This document shows, one piece after another, positions 54,875 through 62,766 of a DNA stretch of 64,000 bases. The stretch comes from Streptomyces sp. NRRL S-646 (GTDB lineage: Bacteria; Actinomycetota; Actinomycetes; Streptomycetales; Streptomycetaceae), in NCBI RefSeq assembly GCF_000720765.1, contig NZ_JODC01000001.1, forward strand, positions 186,001-250,000, given 5' to 3'. Each line of letters begins with the position of its first letter. The stretch's first letter is position 1. The notes under the pieces were generated by a model. It searched no databases, had not been told where the DNA came from, and was given only the letters and a program-made list of their open reading frames with translations. The position numbers and the translations under genes are program-made.

Positions 54875-56134
54875 ATGAGCCCCGCACCCGGGAGGACCGT
54901 CCGCGCGACGGCATCCGCCGTACTGATCGTGCTGACCTGCATCCTCGTCCCCGTCGCGCTGCTCACGGTGTGGGTCCACGACATCGCGCTCGACACCGAC
55001 CGGTACGTGTCCACGGTCTCCCCGCTGGCCACCGACCCGGCGATCCAGGATGCGGCCGTCAAGCGGATCTCCAAGGCGGCGGACGTACGTGTCGACGGTA
55101 ACCAGGCCGCCGCGGAGCTCGCCGGCTGGCTGCACTCCCAGGGTCTGCCGCCACGGGCCACCGCCGCGGTACGAGGGCTGGGACCGCAGATCGATTCCGC
55201 CACCGATAGCGCGGTCACGAAGGTCGTCACCAGGGTGGTGCACAGCGACGCCTTCGCCACGGTGTGGACAAACGCCAACCGAAGGGCACACAGCGCCGTG
55301 GTGCACGTGCTCACCGGGGAGGGGCGCGGCGCCTTGGGCGTCAGTGACGGCACGGTCACACTCGACGTCGGAACCGCCGTCGACCAGGTGAAACAGCAGC
55401 TGGTCGCCGCTGGTCTGTCCCCGGCCGAGAAGATCCCCGACGTCAACAAGCAGCTGGTGCTGATCCAGTCCGACCAGCTCTCCAAGATCCGCAAGGGTGC
55501 CCATGCCCTGGACGTGATCGGCAACTGGTTCCCCGTCCTCGTCGTCCTGATCGGCGCCGCCGGAGTGTTCCTGGCCCGCCGCAGGCGGCGCGCCCTGGCC
55601 CGTACCGCCCTCGGCGCGGCCTTCGCCTGCCTGGTGGTGGCCATCGTCCTGGTCCTCGCACGCCGCTACTACCTGGACCACCTCCCGCCCCAGGTGCAGT
55701 CGGAGGCGGCCGCGGCAGCCATCTTCGACACCCTGCTGCACTTCCTGAAGGTCAGCCTGCGCACAGCGATCGTGCTGGGGATCGTGATCGCGCTCGGCGC
55801 CTACCTGATCGGTCCCGGACGGCTGCCGGTGGCCATCCGCAGTACCTCCGAACGCACCGCGGACTCCGCCGCCACCTGGGCATACGCGCATCAGGTCCGC
55901 ACCGGAAAGATCGGCGTCTGGGCGCAGACCTACCGCCGGTGGATCGCGCTGGCCGCCCTGCTGATCGTGGCTCTGGTCTTCGCGCTGTGGAACCACCCCA
56001 CCGTGCTCACGATCGTGCTGCTCTGCCTCGTCCTGCTCGCCGTCCTGGCACTCCTGGCGCTCCTCGCAGCCGGCGGCCGCGCCATGCTGGACGCGGAGCG
56101 GGCACCCCCACCGCAACCGCACGACGCCTCTTGA
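54875..56134 (+). CDS. large integral membrane protein of unknown function
   Basis: A 419-aa protein: helix 1 at residues 10-33, an extracytoplasmic domain of about 190 residues (DTDRYVSTVSPLATDPAIQDAAVKRI; long helical stretch with VDQVKQQLVAAGL), then five helices between residues 225 and 400. ATG 54875 follows GGAG. It resembles actinobacterial membrane proteins found beside HdeD/DUF7144 genes; no biochemical role is known. Confidence 0.78.
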   Translation: MSPAPGRTVRATASAVLIVLTCILVPVALLTVWVHDIALDTDRYVSTVSPLATDPAIQDAAVKRISKAADVRVDGNQAAAELAGWLHSQGLPPRATAAVRGLGPQIDSATDSAVTKVVTRVVHSDAFATVWTNANRRAHSAVVHVLTGEGRGALGVSDGTVTLDVGTAVDQVKQQLVAAGLSPAEKIPDVNKQLVLIQSDQLSKIRKGAHALDVIGNWFPVLVVLIGAAGVFLARRRRRALARTALGAAFACLVVAIVLVLARRYYLDHLPPQVQSEAAAAAIFDTLLHFLKVSLRTAIVLGIVIALGAYLIGPGRLPVAIRSTSERTADSAATWAYAHQVRTGKIGVWAQTYRRWIALAALLIVALVFALWNHPTVLTIVLLCLVLLAVLALLALLAAGGRAMLDAERAPPPQPHDAS

Positions 56135-56165
56135 GACTTCGCCGTCCCGCCCCGAGGTCCGTGGC

Positions 56166-56182
56166 CCACCCGCACGGGGTGA
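56166..56182 (+). promoter_or_regulatory. island palindrome, site 5
   Basis: CCACCCGCACGGGGTGA lies 94 nt upstream of the first SHOCT gene. It is almost identical to site 6 before the paralogous SHOCT gene. Confidence 0.6.
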
Positions 56183-56275
56183 TGCCGTACGGGCGAGGCC
56201 GGGCGCATCGTGTGAGGCGCAGGCCCTCACCGGTCGCGCAGCCGTCGTCGCGGCCACCGGCGTGCGGAGGCATCC

Positions 56276-56677
56276 ATGGACTACCCCCTGCTCGACGCGT
56301 TCCTGACCATGCTCTGGTTCTTCCTGTGGATCATGTGGTTCATGCTGCTGTTCCGCGTGGTCGGAGACATCTTCCGGGACGACGCGCTCAGCGGCTGGGC
56401 CAAGGCCGGCTGGACCCTGCTGGTCTGTGCGCTGCCGTACCTCGGCGTCCTCGTCTATCTGGTCGCCCGCGGGCGCGGGATGGGCGAGCGCGAGATGCGC
56501 CGGGCCCGGGCCCAGGAACAGGCGTTCCGCTCGTACGTTCAGCAGGCCGCCGCCCCGGGCCCGACGGCCGGGGCCACCAAGGCGGACGAACTCGGCAGGC
56601 TGGCCGCCCTGCACGATCAGGGCGCCATCACCGATGCCGAGTACGAGCGGGCCAAGACCAAGGTGCTGGCCGTCTGA
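56276..56677 (+). CDS. PLDc_N and SHOCT domain protein (paralogue 1)
   Basis: A 133-aa protein: residues 10-60 are two helices of the PLDc_N type (WFFLWIMWFMLLFRVVGDIF; GWTLLVCALPYLGVLVYLVARG), and residues 105-132 are a SHOCT motif (ELGRLAALHDQGAITDAEYERAKTKVL). SHOCT motifs are short oligomerisation segments. It is 60-70% similar to the protein at 57605, indicating local duplication. Membrane-bound; role unknown. Confidence 0.87.
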   Translation: MDYPLLDAFLTMLWFFLWIMWFMLLFRVVGDIFRDDALSGWAKAGWTLLVCALPYLGVLVYLVARGRGMGEREMRRARAQEQAFRSYVQQAAAPGPTAGATKADELGRLAALHDQGAITDAEYERAKTKVLAV

Positions 56678-56734
56678 CATGCCGCGCCGCCGCCGAGGCC
56701 GGCGGGGTGCTCCGTGGACGGAATCAACGTCTGC

Positions 56735-57000
56735 CCCTGGCCGTGACGATGGTGGTCGGACCCCAGATCATGTCGGCGATCATCTTCGTCACCGCGCCCG
56801 AGCCGTCCGGGTGTCGGCCGGCTTCCTCGCCGGTGTCGCACTCGCCACGACGGTCGGCACGGCGATCACCTTCTCCATCGCCTCGGCGTTCGACCTGGGT
56901 GCGGCGACTCAGGATCGAGCGGCAGCATCATCCAGTACGCGCTGGTCGGCGTGTTGGCCGCCGCGGCGATCAAGAACTGGGAGGCGGGAGACTGGTCAAC
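56735..57000 (+). pseudogene. GAP-family membrane protein remnant
   Basis: Three frames in series give MVVGPQIMSAIIFVTAPE, VSAGFLAGVALATTVGTAIT and SIIQYALVGVLAAAAIKNW, which are consecutive parts of GAP-family (Sap-like) transporters. At least two frameshifts and a deletion separate them. The tail NIVVCAIFIILIP before 57039 belongs to another lost membrane protein or to the same ruin. Confidence 0.7.
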
Positions 57001-57109
57001 ATCGTCGTCTGCGCGATCTTCATCATCCTGATTCCCTGACCACGGCATTCTCCGGCCGGGGGATCACCCACCACGGGTGCCCCCCCGGCCGGATCGCGCT
57101 GGCACGCTG

Positions 57110-57516
57110 GGAGCCAAGAGCACCGTATGGCTGCCAGCCCCCACCGTCCGGCGCCCCGACCCCGCGGCCCCGCGACACCTCTTCCATCTGCTGGCCAAGC
57201 CCACCGGAGCGATCTGCAACCTGGACTGCACGTGCCGCCCTCGTTGTGCGTGCACTCCGAGACCTGCGGCCGCGCCCTCGCCCTGGAACACAACGGGGAC
57301 GTCTACTCCTGCTACGACTTCGTCGAACCGCGGTACCTGCTGGGCATGCGCACCATGGCGGCGCTCCTCCGCCAGAACCTGCCGCCCGCCCTGATCATGC
57401 GGCAGTACGCGGCCGCCGACGCACGGCGGCCCCACAACGCCCCCTGCCTCTGCGGAGGCGGGCGCAAATGGGCGCGCTGCCACGGCCGCCGGCCGCACCC
57501 CACCCGCACCGGGTGA
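57110..57516 (+). pseudogene. anaerobic sulfatase-maturase (radical SAM) remnant
   Basis: One frame gives HLFHLLAKPTGAICNLDC, the N-terminus of anSME radical SAM enzymes including the first cluster Cys. At about 57230 the frame changes and the text resumes in the SPASM region (CVHSETCGRALALEHNGDVY and SCYDFVEPRYLLG), ending with a SEC-C-like CLCGGGRKWARCHG. The catalytic middle is deleted. Intact anSME installs formylglycine in sulfatases such as the dead arylsulfatase at 53061. Confidence 0.8.
57500..57516 (+). promoter_or_regulatory. island palindrome, site 6
   Basis: CCACCCGCACCGGGTGA overlaps the end of the maturase remnant and lies 89 nt before the second SHOCT gene. It differs from site 5 at only one base. 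Confidence 0.6.
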
Positions 57517-57604
57517 TGTGACCTCCGGCCCTGCGGGCGCAGCGTGGAACAGGTAAGGCCTGGCACCGCCGCGCCATCACGGCGGTCGACACGTGGAGGC
57601 AACC

Positions 57605-58030
57605 GTGGACTACCCCCTCGCAAGCTCGGACTACCCTCTCCTCAGCGCGTTCATGACCATGCTCTATTTCTTCCTGTGGATCATGTGGTTCGTGCTGCTC
57701 TTCCGCGTAATCGGGGACATCTTCCGCGACGACCGCATGAGCGGGTGGGGCAAGGCCGGCTGGACGCTCTCCGTCTGCGTGCTGCCGTTCCTCGGCGTCT
57801 TCGTCTATCTGATCGCCCGCGGGCGCGGCATGGGCGAGCGCGACCGGCGCCAGATGCAGCGGCAGGAGCAGGCCTTCCGCTCCTACGTCCAGGAAGCCGC
57901 CGCCGAGACCCCCGCACCCGAGCGGACCAGTGCGGACGAACTGGCCAAGCTCGCCGGGCTGCACGACCACGGCGACATCACCGACACCGAGTACGCGCAG
58001 GCCAAGGCGAAGATCCTCGCCTCGCACTGA
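57605..58030 (+). CDS. PLDc_N and SHOCT domain protein (paralogue 2)
   Basis: A 141-aa protein with the same PLDc_N helices (YFFLWIMWFVLLFRVIGDIF; LSVCVLPFLGVFVYLIARG) and a SHOCT end (ELAKLAGLHDHGDITDTEYAQAKAKIL) as the gene at 56276. GTG 57605 is taken because GGAGG precedes it and DYPL aligns with the paralogue start. It has an 8-residue insertion (ASSDYPLL). It heads a run with the DUF6325-like and SHOCT genes that follow. Confidence 0.87.
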   Translation: MDYPLASSDYPLLSAFMTMLYFFLWIMWFVLLFRVIGDIFRDDRMSGWGKAGWTLSVCVLPFLGVFVYLIARGRGMGERDRRQMQRQEQAFRSYVQEAAAETPAPERTSADELAKLAGLHDHGDITDTEYAQAKAKILASH

Positions 58031-58071
58031 CCGCGCAGGGCATACAGCCCGAGGAAGAACGGAGCCCCGGC

Positions 58072-58521
58072 ATGAGCATGCTCGGACCGATCGACCTGAT
58101 CATTCTTTCGTTCCCGGCCGGTCAGCCTCCCGACTCGTTCCTGGCGGCAGTGCAGGAAGTCGAACGCCGCAATGACGTCCGCATCCTTGATGCGCTGGTG
58201 GTGACGAAGGGCCCGGACGGGCGCATCGGAAGGACCGAGTTGTCGGACATCGCGAACCTGGGCGACGTGGCCGCCGACATCGCCGCGCGCCGGACGCTCG
58301 GGATGGTCGGCCTCGACGACGTCAACGAGATCGCCATGGTGATGGACCCCGACACCACCGTCCTCGCCCTGCTGGTGGAGAACGTATGGGCCCGCGAGGC
58401 CGCCGAGGAGGTCCGTCGTCACAACGGCCGTCTGCTGGCCACGGTGCGTATCCCTCATGAGCAGATCGCCGAGGTGGAGGCCGAACTGAGCGGCACGGCC
58501 ACGCCGCAGACACTGACGTGA
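58072..58521 (+). CDS. DUF6325/DUF1269-like protein
   Basis: A 149-aa soluble protein: GPIDLIILSFPAGQPPDSFLAAVQEV, then VRILDALVVTKGPDGRI and FLVENVWAREAAEEVRRHNGRL-type ending. It matches the DUF6325/DUF1269 family seen in actinobacterial stress islands beside SHOCT proteins. The ferredoxin-like repeats suggest dimer or oligomer formation. ATG 58072 follows CGGAG. It is 41 nt after the SHOCT gene, so likely co-transcribed. Function unknown. Confidence 0.85.
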   Translation: MSMLGPIDLIILSFPAGQPPDSFLAAVQEVERRNDVRILDALVVTKGPDGRIGRTELSDIANLGDVAADIAARRTLGMVGLDDVNEIAMVMDPDTTVLALLVENVWAREAAEEVRRHNGRLLATVRIPHEQIAEVEAELSGTATPQTLT

Positions 58522-58570
58522 TGGATCCCTGCAGACCACAGCACAACCGCGGAACAGAAAGGACAGGACG

Positions 58571-58876
58571 ATGCCTCTCGGACGACGCCGTCCCTTGCTG
58601 CGTGGCGCTCTGGTCGGCGGCACCGCATACGCCGCCGGACGCCGGGCCGCGCAGGCCCAGCAGCACGAAGTGGATCAGCAGGCGGCCATCGACCAGCTCC
58701 AGGCACAGCAGGCCGCCGCAGCACCTGCCGCACCGGCTGCGGCCGCTGCCGCCTCCCAGCCGTCCGCGGGCAGCGCCCTGCTCGACGAGCTCACGCGGCT
58801 CGGCGAACTGCGCGACCAAGGAGTGCTGACGGATGCGGAGTTCGCCGCCGCCAAGGCGCGGCTGCTGGGCATGTGA
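58571..58876 (+). CDS. small SHOCT-domain protein
   Basis: A 101-aa protein: a basic N-terminus with a weak helix (LLRGALVGGTAYAAGRRA), a Gln/Ala-rich coiled stretch (QQAAIDQLQAQQAAAAPAAP), and a SHOCT motif at the end (LLDELTRLGELRDQGVLTDAEFAAAKARLL). GAAAGGA precedes the ATG. It is the third SHOCT protein within 2.6 kb and probably assembles with DUF6325 or the PLDc_N proteins, which is inference. Confidence 0.85.
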   Translation: MPLGRRRPLLRGALVGGTAYAAGRRAAQAQQHEVDQQAAIDQLQAQQAAAAPAAPAAAAAASQPSAGSALLDELTRLGELRDQGVLTDAEFAAAKARLLGM

Positions 58877-58964
58877 CAGCCGACAGGGCCGGCCCCGCTC
58901 CAAGTCCTCGTCCCGGAGGAGTCGGAGCGGGGCCGGCCCAGCCGTGCGTACGGCGTCCTGCTTC

Positions 58965-59162
58965 TCACGCCGGGAGTCGGCGCATCTCCACCACGTGCAG
59001 ACCGAGCGACTGGAACCGCGCCAACAGACCGTACAGATGGGCCTCGTCGGTGACCTCGCCGGACAGCACGGTCTGGCGAGGTGCGAGGCTGCTGTCCAAC
59101 TCGGGGAACGCCGCAGACAGCGTCTCGGACATCTGCCCCTCGACGCGGATCTCATAGCGCAT
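58965..59162 (-). CDS. small conserved protein, paralogue of the one at 46392
   Basis: A 65-aa protein (RYEIRVEGQMSETLSAAFPE, then VLSGEVTDEAHLYGLLARF) with ATG at 59162. It shares the RYE-xx-x-G-x-S-x-T opening with the 83-aa protein at 46392-46643. The ribosome site is weak (GAGAGAAG). An island palindrome lies 79 nt upstream on its own strand side. Function unknown. Confidence 0.65.
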   Translation of the reverse strand: MRYEIRVEGQMSETLSAAFPELDSSLAPRQTVLSGEVTDEAHLYGLLARFQSLGLHVVEMRRLPA

Positions 59163-59239
59163 GAGCAGGCTTCTCTCGACGTCGTCCGGTCCTTCGTGTC
59201 TCTGTCCCCCCATGCTGCGGCGGCGAGGGACGGGTGACA

Positions 59240-59256
59240 TCACCCCGAAAAGGTGA
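59240..59256 (-). promoter_or_regulatory. island palindrome, site 7
   Basis: TCACCCCGAAAAGGTGA on the plus strand reads TCACCTTTTCGGGGTGA toward the small gene at 58965. Arms differ at one position; the spacer is 5 nt. Confidence 0.6.
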
Positions 59257-59290
59257 ACGGGCCGTATCCGTCCGTCTGTGCTGCTCAGGG

Positions 59291-61993
59291 TCACAGCAGG
59301 CCCAGTTCCCGGGCCCGGCGGACCGCCTCTCCACGCCGGCTCACGGCCAGCTTGCTGTGGATGCTCTTCAGGTGCGTCTTGACCGTGTTGACCGACACAT
59401 GAAGATCGTCAGCGATCTCGTCCGTGGACATCAGCTGCGCCACCCGCCCGAGCACCTCCCGCTCCCGGTCGCTGAGGGGCTCCGGGGAAGGGATCACGGA
59501 TCCCTGCTTCGGACGCGGGGCAGGGGAGCGGCCCTCCGGCGTGGTGGCCAGCCAGTCATGTCCCTGCGTGAGCGCGGGCCGGCGGCTCAGCAATCGCCCG
59601 AGCCACGGTCCGGCTTCCAGGAAAGGGCGCCGCAGTTGAAGCGGCCGGGAAACCGCCAGGGCCCGTACGACCAGGCTCTCCGCGGCGGCGGCATCGCCCA
59701 TGGAGTCGAGGGCCTGTGCCCGGGCCAGCAGAGCCCGGGCCGTGATGGCCGGTCCGCGGCGGGGGTCGTCGGAGAGTGCGTCGAGGATGTCCAGTGCCCG
59801 CTCGCCCGCACCGGCAGCCAGGCGCGCCCGGGCCTCGGCCACCAGGCCCTCCGGGGTGTGCGGCGGCTGGTCCTCGAAGACCTGCACCGCGGCCCGGGGG
59901 TCGTCCTCGGCCAGTCGTACGGCGGCCCGGGCCATCGCGATCCGGTCGTTCACCCAGGGGGAAGGGTCCGCAGAGGCCAGCGGCTTCTCCGCCATCGCGT
60001 CGAGGTCTTGGAGCGCCCCCTGGGGATCCCCCTTCGCAAGCCGCATCCCGGAACGCAGCAGCGCCAGTTCGACGGCCACGATGGGATCGCGGGACGCGGC
60101 GGACGAGGCGACGGCCTGCTCGAGGTGGCGGCGCGCTGCCACGAGGTCGCCCCGGTCGATGGCGACGGCGGCCAGTACGAGGTCGGCCACCCCCGTGCGC
60201 ACGGACGCCGGCAGGGCGGCGTGCTCAGCCTCGGAGATCGCCGCCCTGGCATGCGACTCGGCGTGGCCGGGCCAGCCGTGCAGATAGTCGATCAGTGCCA
60301 GTCGGCCGAGGGCTTCATGCCGGGGGAAGGCCGTCGACGGCACCTCGGCGGCCTGGACGGCGGCGGACAGCGTCGAACGAGCGGCATCGAAGCGGCCGGC
60401 CCACAGCTGGGCCGATCCGAGGTCGGTGAGCATGAGAGCCGTCAGCTCCGGGCGCTGCTCCAGCCGGTCGGCAGGCAGCGCACGCGCGGCTTCCCCTGCC
60501 GCCGCGGCCGCCTTCTCGGCCTTGTCCGCCGAGCCCGCCACCCGGGCGGCGAACACCCGCAACACGGCACAGCTGAATTGTGCGGCCGCGGCCTCGCGCG
60601 GGTCGACGGGCAGCTTCTCCTCCGCATCATGCAGGTAGGCGACACCTCGCTCCACGTCGTGGCGGGTCAGTTCGCGCGCCGCGCGCACCAGGTCGGTCGC
60701 GGGCCCGGAGGCCTGCGGGGTCATCGGGGCGAAGAGACCGTCCAGACGCTCGGCCTCCAGGCCGGTGAGCATCCGGCCGATCGCCAGATCGTCGATGAAC
60801 TCGGCGGCGGCCAGATCCCAGTCGCCCGCGTCCGCAGCATGCGGCAGGGCCTCGCTCAGCAGGCCCGCCCCGCTCAGCCACTGGGCGGCTACCCGGTGCA
60901 GCTCCGGCTCGAGGCCGGGGTGGCGGACGCGCAGATGGGCCCGCAGGATCTCGGCGAACAGTGGGTGCAGCCGGTACCAGGAATGCCCGATGGGCTCGAC
61001 GAACGCGTTCGCGCGGTGCAGCTCCGCCAGAATGGGTTCTGCGTCGTTCCGTCCGGTGAGGGCATTGGCCAGATCCGGATGGGTTTCCTCGACGATGCTG
61101 GTGCGCAGCAGCAGGTCCTGGGTCTCGGCCGGGCGAGTGCGGAGCACTTCGGCCAGCAGGAAGTCCGCGAGGGTGCTCTGACCGGCCTCGAAGTCCTTCA
61201 GGAAGGCTTCCGGGTCATCGGCGTGCTCGGCAGCCAGGGCGCACAGCCGCAGTCCGGCCGCCCAGCCGCCCGTGCGCTCGGTGAGTGCACGCGCCCCCTC
61301 CGCCGACAGCGGCAGCCCGTGGCGATCGACCAGGGTCGCCGTCTCCTCGGAACGGAAGGCCAGGTCGGCGCTGCGGATGTCGACGAGTTCGCCGGCGGCT
61401 CGATAGCGGTGCAGGGGCAGCAGCGGCTCCGCACGGCAGATGATCACCAGGCGCAGGCCCTCGCCCGCGTGGTGGAGCACGAACTGCAGTTCATCGGCGA
61501 CCTCGGCGGACCCGGGCGCCCCGTCGAAGTCGTCCAGGACGAGGATCACCGGCACGTCCCGCCCGTCCAGCCAGGCCGCGAGGCGGGTCAGCAGCGAGTG
61601 GTCCACTTTGCCGGCGCGGGCCGGGCTGCCGATCCGGTCGGGCAGGGCGATCCCATGGTGCCGGAAGGCGTGCAGCACATAGGTCCAGAAGACGCCGGGA
61701 CCGCTGTCCTCGGGCTCCACCGTCAGCCAGGCGGCGGGCCCCGGCAGGTCCCCTGCCGTGACCCAGTCCGCGACCAGCAGGGTCTTGCCCGCTCCGGCAG
61801 GCCCGTCGACCAGGGTCAGCGGCCCCTGGACTCCTGCATTCAGCTGCTCTGTGAGCCGGGGCCTGCGCACGAACGTCTTCGGGACCACCGGCACGCCGAA
61901 CCGTGCGGCAAGCACCGGGTCGCCGTTGGGGGTCAGCGCCCCCACGGTGGGATCCGGGCGACCGCCCTCAACGCGGTGTGATGTGGGACCCAT
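59291..61993 (-). CDS. MalT/LAL-type LuxR-family regulator
   Basis: A 900-aa ATP-dependent regulator: Walker A GPAGAGKTLLVADWV near residue 63, a STAND-type ATPase with VILVLDDFDGA as Walker B, a long TPR-like middle (residues 350-800), and a C-terminal LuxR helix-turn-helix (PLSDREREVLGRVAQLMSTDEIADDLHVSVNTVKTHLKSI). ATG 61993 is taken because upstream codons have no ribosome site. An inverted repeat overlaps the start. Such proteins activate regulons on binding an inducer; the stress island around it is a natural candidate. Confidence 0.9.
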   Translation of the reverse strand: MGPTSHRVEGGRPDPTVGALTPNGDPVLAARFGVPVVPKTFVRRPRLTEQLNAGVQGPLTLVDGPAGAGKTLLVADWVTAGDLPGPAAWLTVEPEDSGPGVFWTYVLHAFRHHGIALPDRIGSPARAGKVDHSLLTRLAAWLDGRDVPVILVLDDFDGAPGSAEVADELQFVLHHAGEGLRLVIICRAEPLLPLHRYRAAGELVDIRSADLAFRSEETATLVDRHGLPLSAEGARALTERTGGWAAGLRLCALAAEHADDPEAFLKDFEAGQSTLADFLLAEVLRTRPAETQDLLLRTSIVEETHPDLANALTGRNDAEPILAELHRANAFVEPIGHSWYRLHPLFAEILRAHLRVRHPGLEPELHRVAAQWLSGAGLLSEALPHAADAGDWDLAAAEFIDDLAIGRMLTGLEAERLDGLFAPMTPQASGPATDLVRAARELTRHDVERGVAYLHDAEEKLPVDPREAAAAQFSCAVLRVFAARVAGSADKAEKAAAAAGEAARALPADRLEQRPELTALMLTDLGSAQLWAGRFDAARSTLSAAVQAAEVPSTAFPRHEALGRLALIDYLHGWPGHAESHARAAISEAEHAALPASVRTGVADLVLAAVAIDRGDLVAARRHLEQAVASSAASRDPIVAVELALLRSGMRLAKGDPQGALQDLDAMAEKPLASADPSPWVNDRIAMARAAVRLAEDDPRAAVQVFEDQPPHTPEGLVAEARARLAAGAGERALDILDALSDDPRRGPAITARALLARAQALDSMGDAAAAESLVVRALAVSRPLQLRRPFLEAGPWLGRLLSRRPALTQGHDWLATTPEGRSPAPRPKQGSVIPSPEPLSDREREVLGRVAQLMSTDEIADDLHVSVNTVKTHLKSIHSKLAVSRRGEAVRRARELGLL

Positions 61994-61997
61994 CACA
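61977..61997. promoter_or_regulatory. inverted repeat over the luxR start
   Basis: TGTGATG (61977-61983) and CATCACA (61991-61997) form a 7-bp inverted repeat with a 7-nt spacer. It spans the start codon (61991-61993), so binding could block initiation. The arms resemble CRP half-sites, but the spacing is longer. Confidence 0.4.
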
Positions 61998-62096
61998 TGC
62001 CTTAGTGGTAGCGGCGCGGCGAAACACCCGCTCTCCGATCGTCGTCCCAGCCAGGAGCCGCTGCAAGCGAGGACTCGGCCGCACAAGCCGATCGAG

Positions 62097-62399
62097 TCAG
62101 CCCGCCACGGCGGAGACGGTGCCCGGTTCGGGAGCATCGAAGTGTTCCGTGTGCAGGTCAGGGAGGATCTCGAAGACGTCTGCCGGCAGGGCGGGCCGCA
62201 GGATACGCAGGAGGCGACCGCTGTCGGCCCCCGGCCGGAACCTGCCCTGCCGGGCCAGTACCCGGTTCCGTGCCCGGCACAGCAGGCGCAGGCCGCTGTC
62301 GTCGATGAAGGTCACGGGGCGCAGGTCGAGCACCAGGTCGGGACACGGGCCGGCGGACAGGGCGTCGAGGCGTTGCGAAAGCGGTGTCGCCGTGAGCAT
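62097..62399 (-). pseudogene. N-terminally truncated STAS (anti-sigma antagonist) gene
   Basis: The 100-codon frame reads LVLDLRPVTFIDDSGLRLLC, the STAS phosphorylation loop with Asp-Asp-Ser, and a normal C-terminus. Intact relatives begin about 25 residues earlier with a GEID strand. Here a TAG (just before ATC GAC ATG) stands where the Glu of GEID would be. The ribosome site is weak. It may be dead or a minimal protein from ATG 62399. Confidence 0.55.
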
Positions 62400-62648
62400 G
62401 TCGATCTACGTCCTGACCGCTGTGTACTCAGGCGGTCCCGTGCGGATACGAGGAACACGGAGGTGAGGCGGCCGGTACGTGTCCACGTACGCGTCCGGAA
62501 CCGTGATCACGCAGCCTGGGGCGGTGCGCGTGCCGTTGCGCGAGAAGCGGATGAGGAAGTCGCAGATCGCCGCGGCCGCGCCCGGGGCACCGTCGAGGAG
62601 AAGGCCCTGGTAGCTGTTCTGTCCAAGGAGACCCGGACCGGTCCGGTT
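62400..62648. other. intergenic region with no gene recognised
   Basis: Frames here are Arg-rich with no ribosome site or family. Together with 62666-62766 it forms a 367-nt non-coding gap upstream of the GH15 gene, interrupted only by an island palindrome. Confidence 0.4.
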
Positions 62649-62665
62649 TCACCCGCGCCGGGTGA
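62649..62665 (+). promoter_or_regulatory. island palindrome, site 8
   Basis: TCACCCGCGCCGGGTGA, perfect arms and 5-nt spacer, lies 101 nt before the GH15 start. Confidence 0.65.
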
Positions 62666-62766
62666 GGCGGCGGCCGTGGCGCCGGTGAACGCTTGGCGTC
62701 GACAGGCCGCCGACGTGTGCCTGCCCGAGCTGCGGCAGGCGTGGCGGACCGAGCAAGGAGGGTCTT

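Noticed and set aside
59234..61981. A 915-codon plus-strand frame
   Set aside because: It mirrors the MalT-like regulator gene on the other strand and is Gly/Gln/Arg-rich without a recognisable family.
61977..61997. CRP binding site
   Set aside because: The half-sites match, but the distance between TGTGA and TCACA is 11 rather than the 6 nt of CRP sites.
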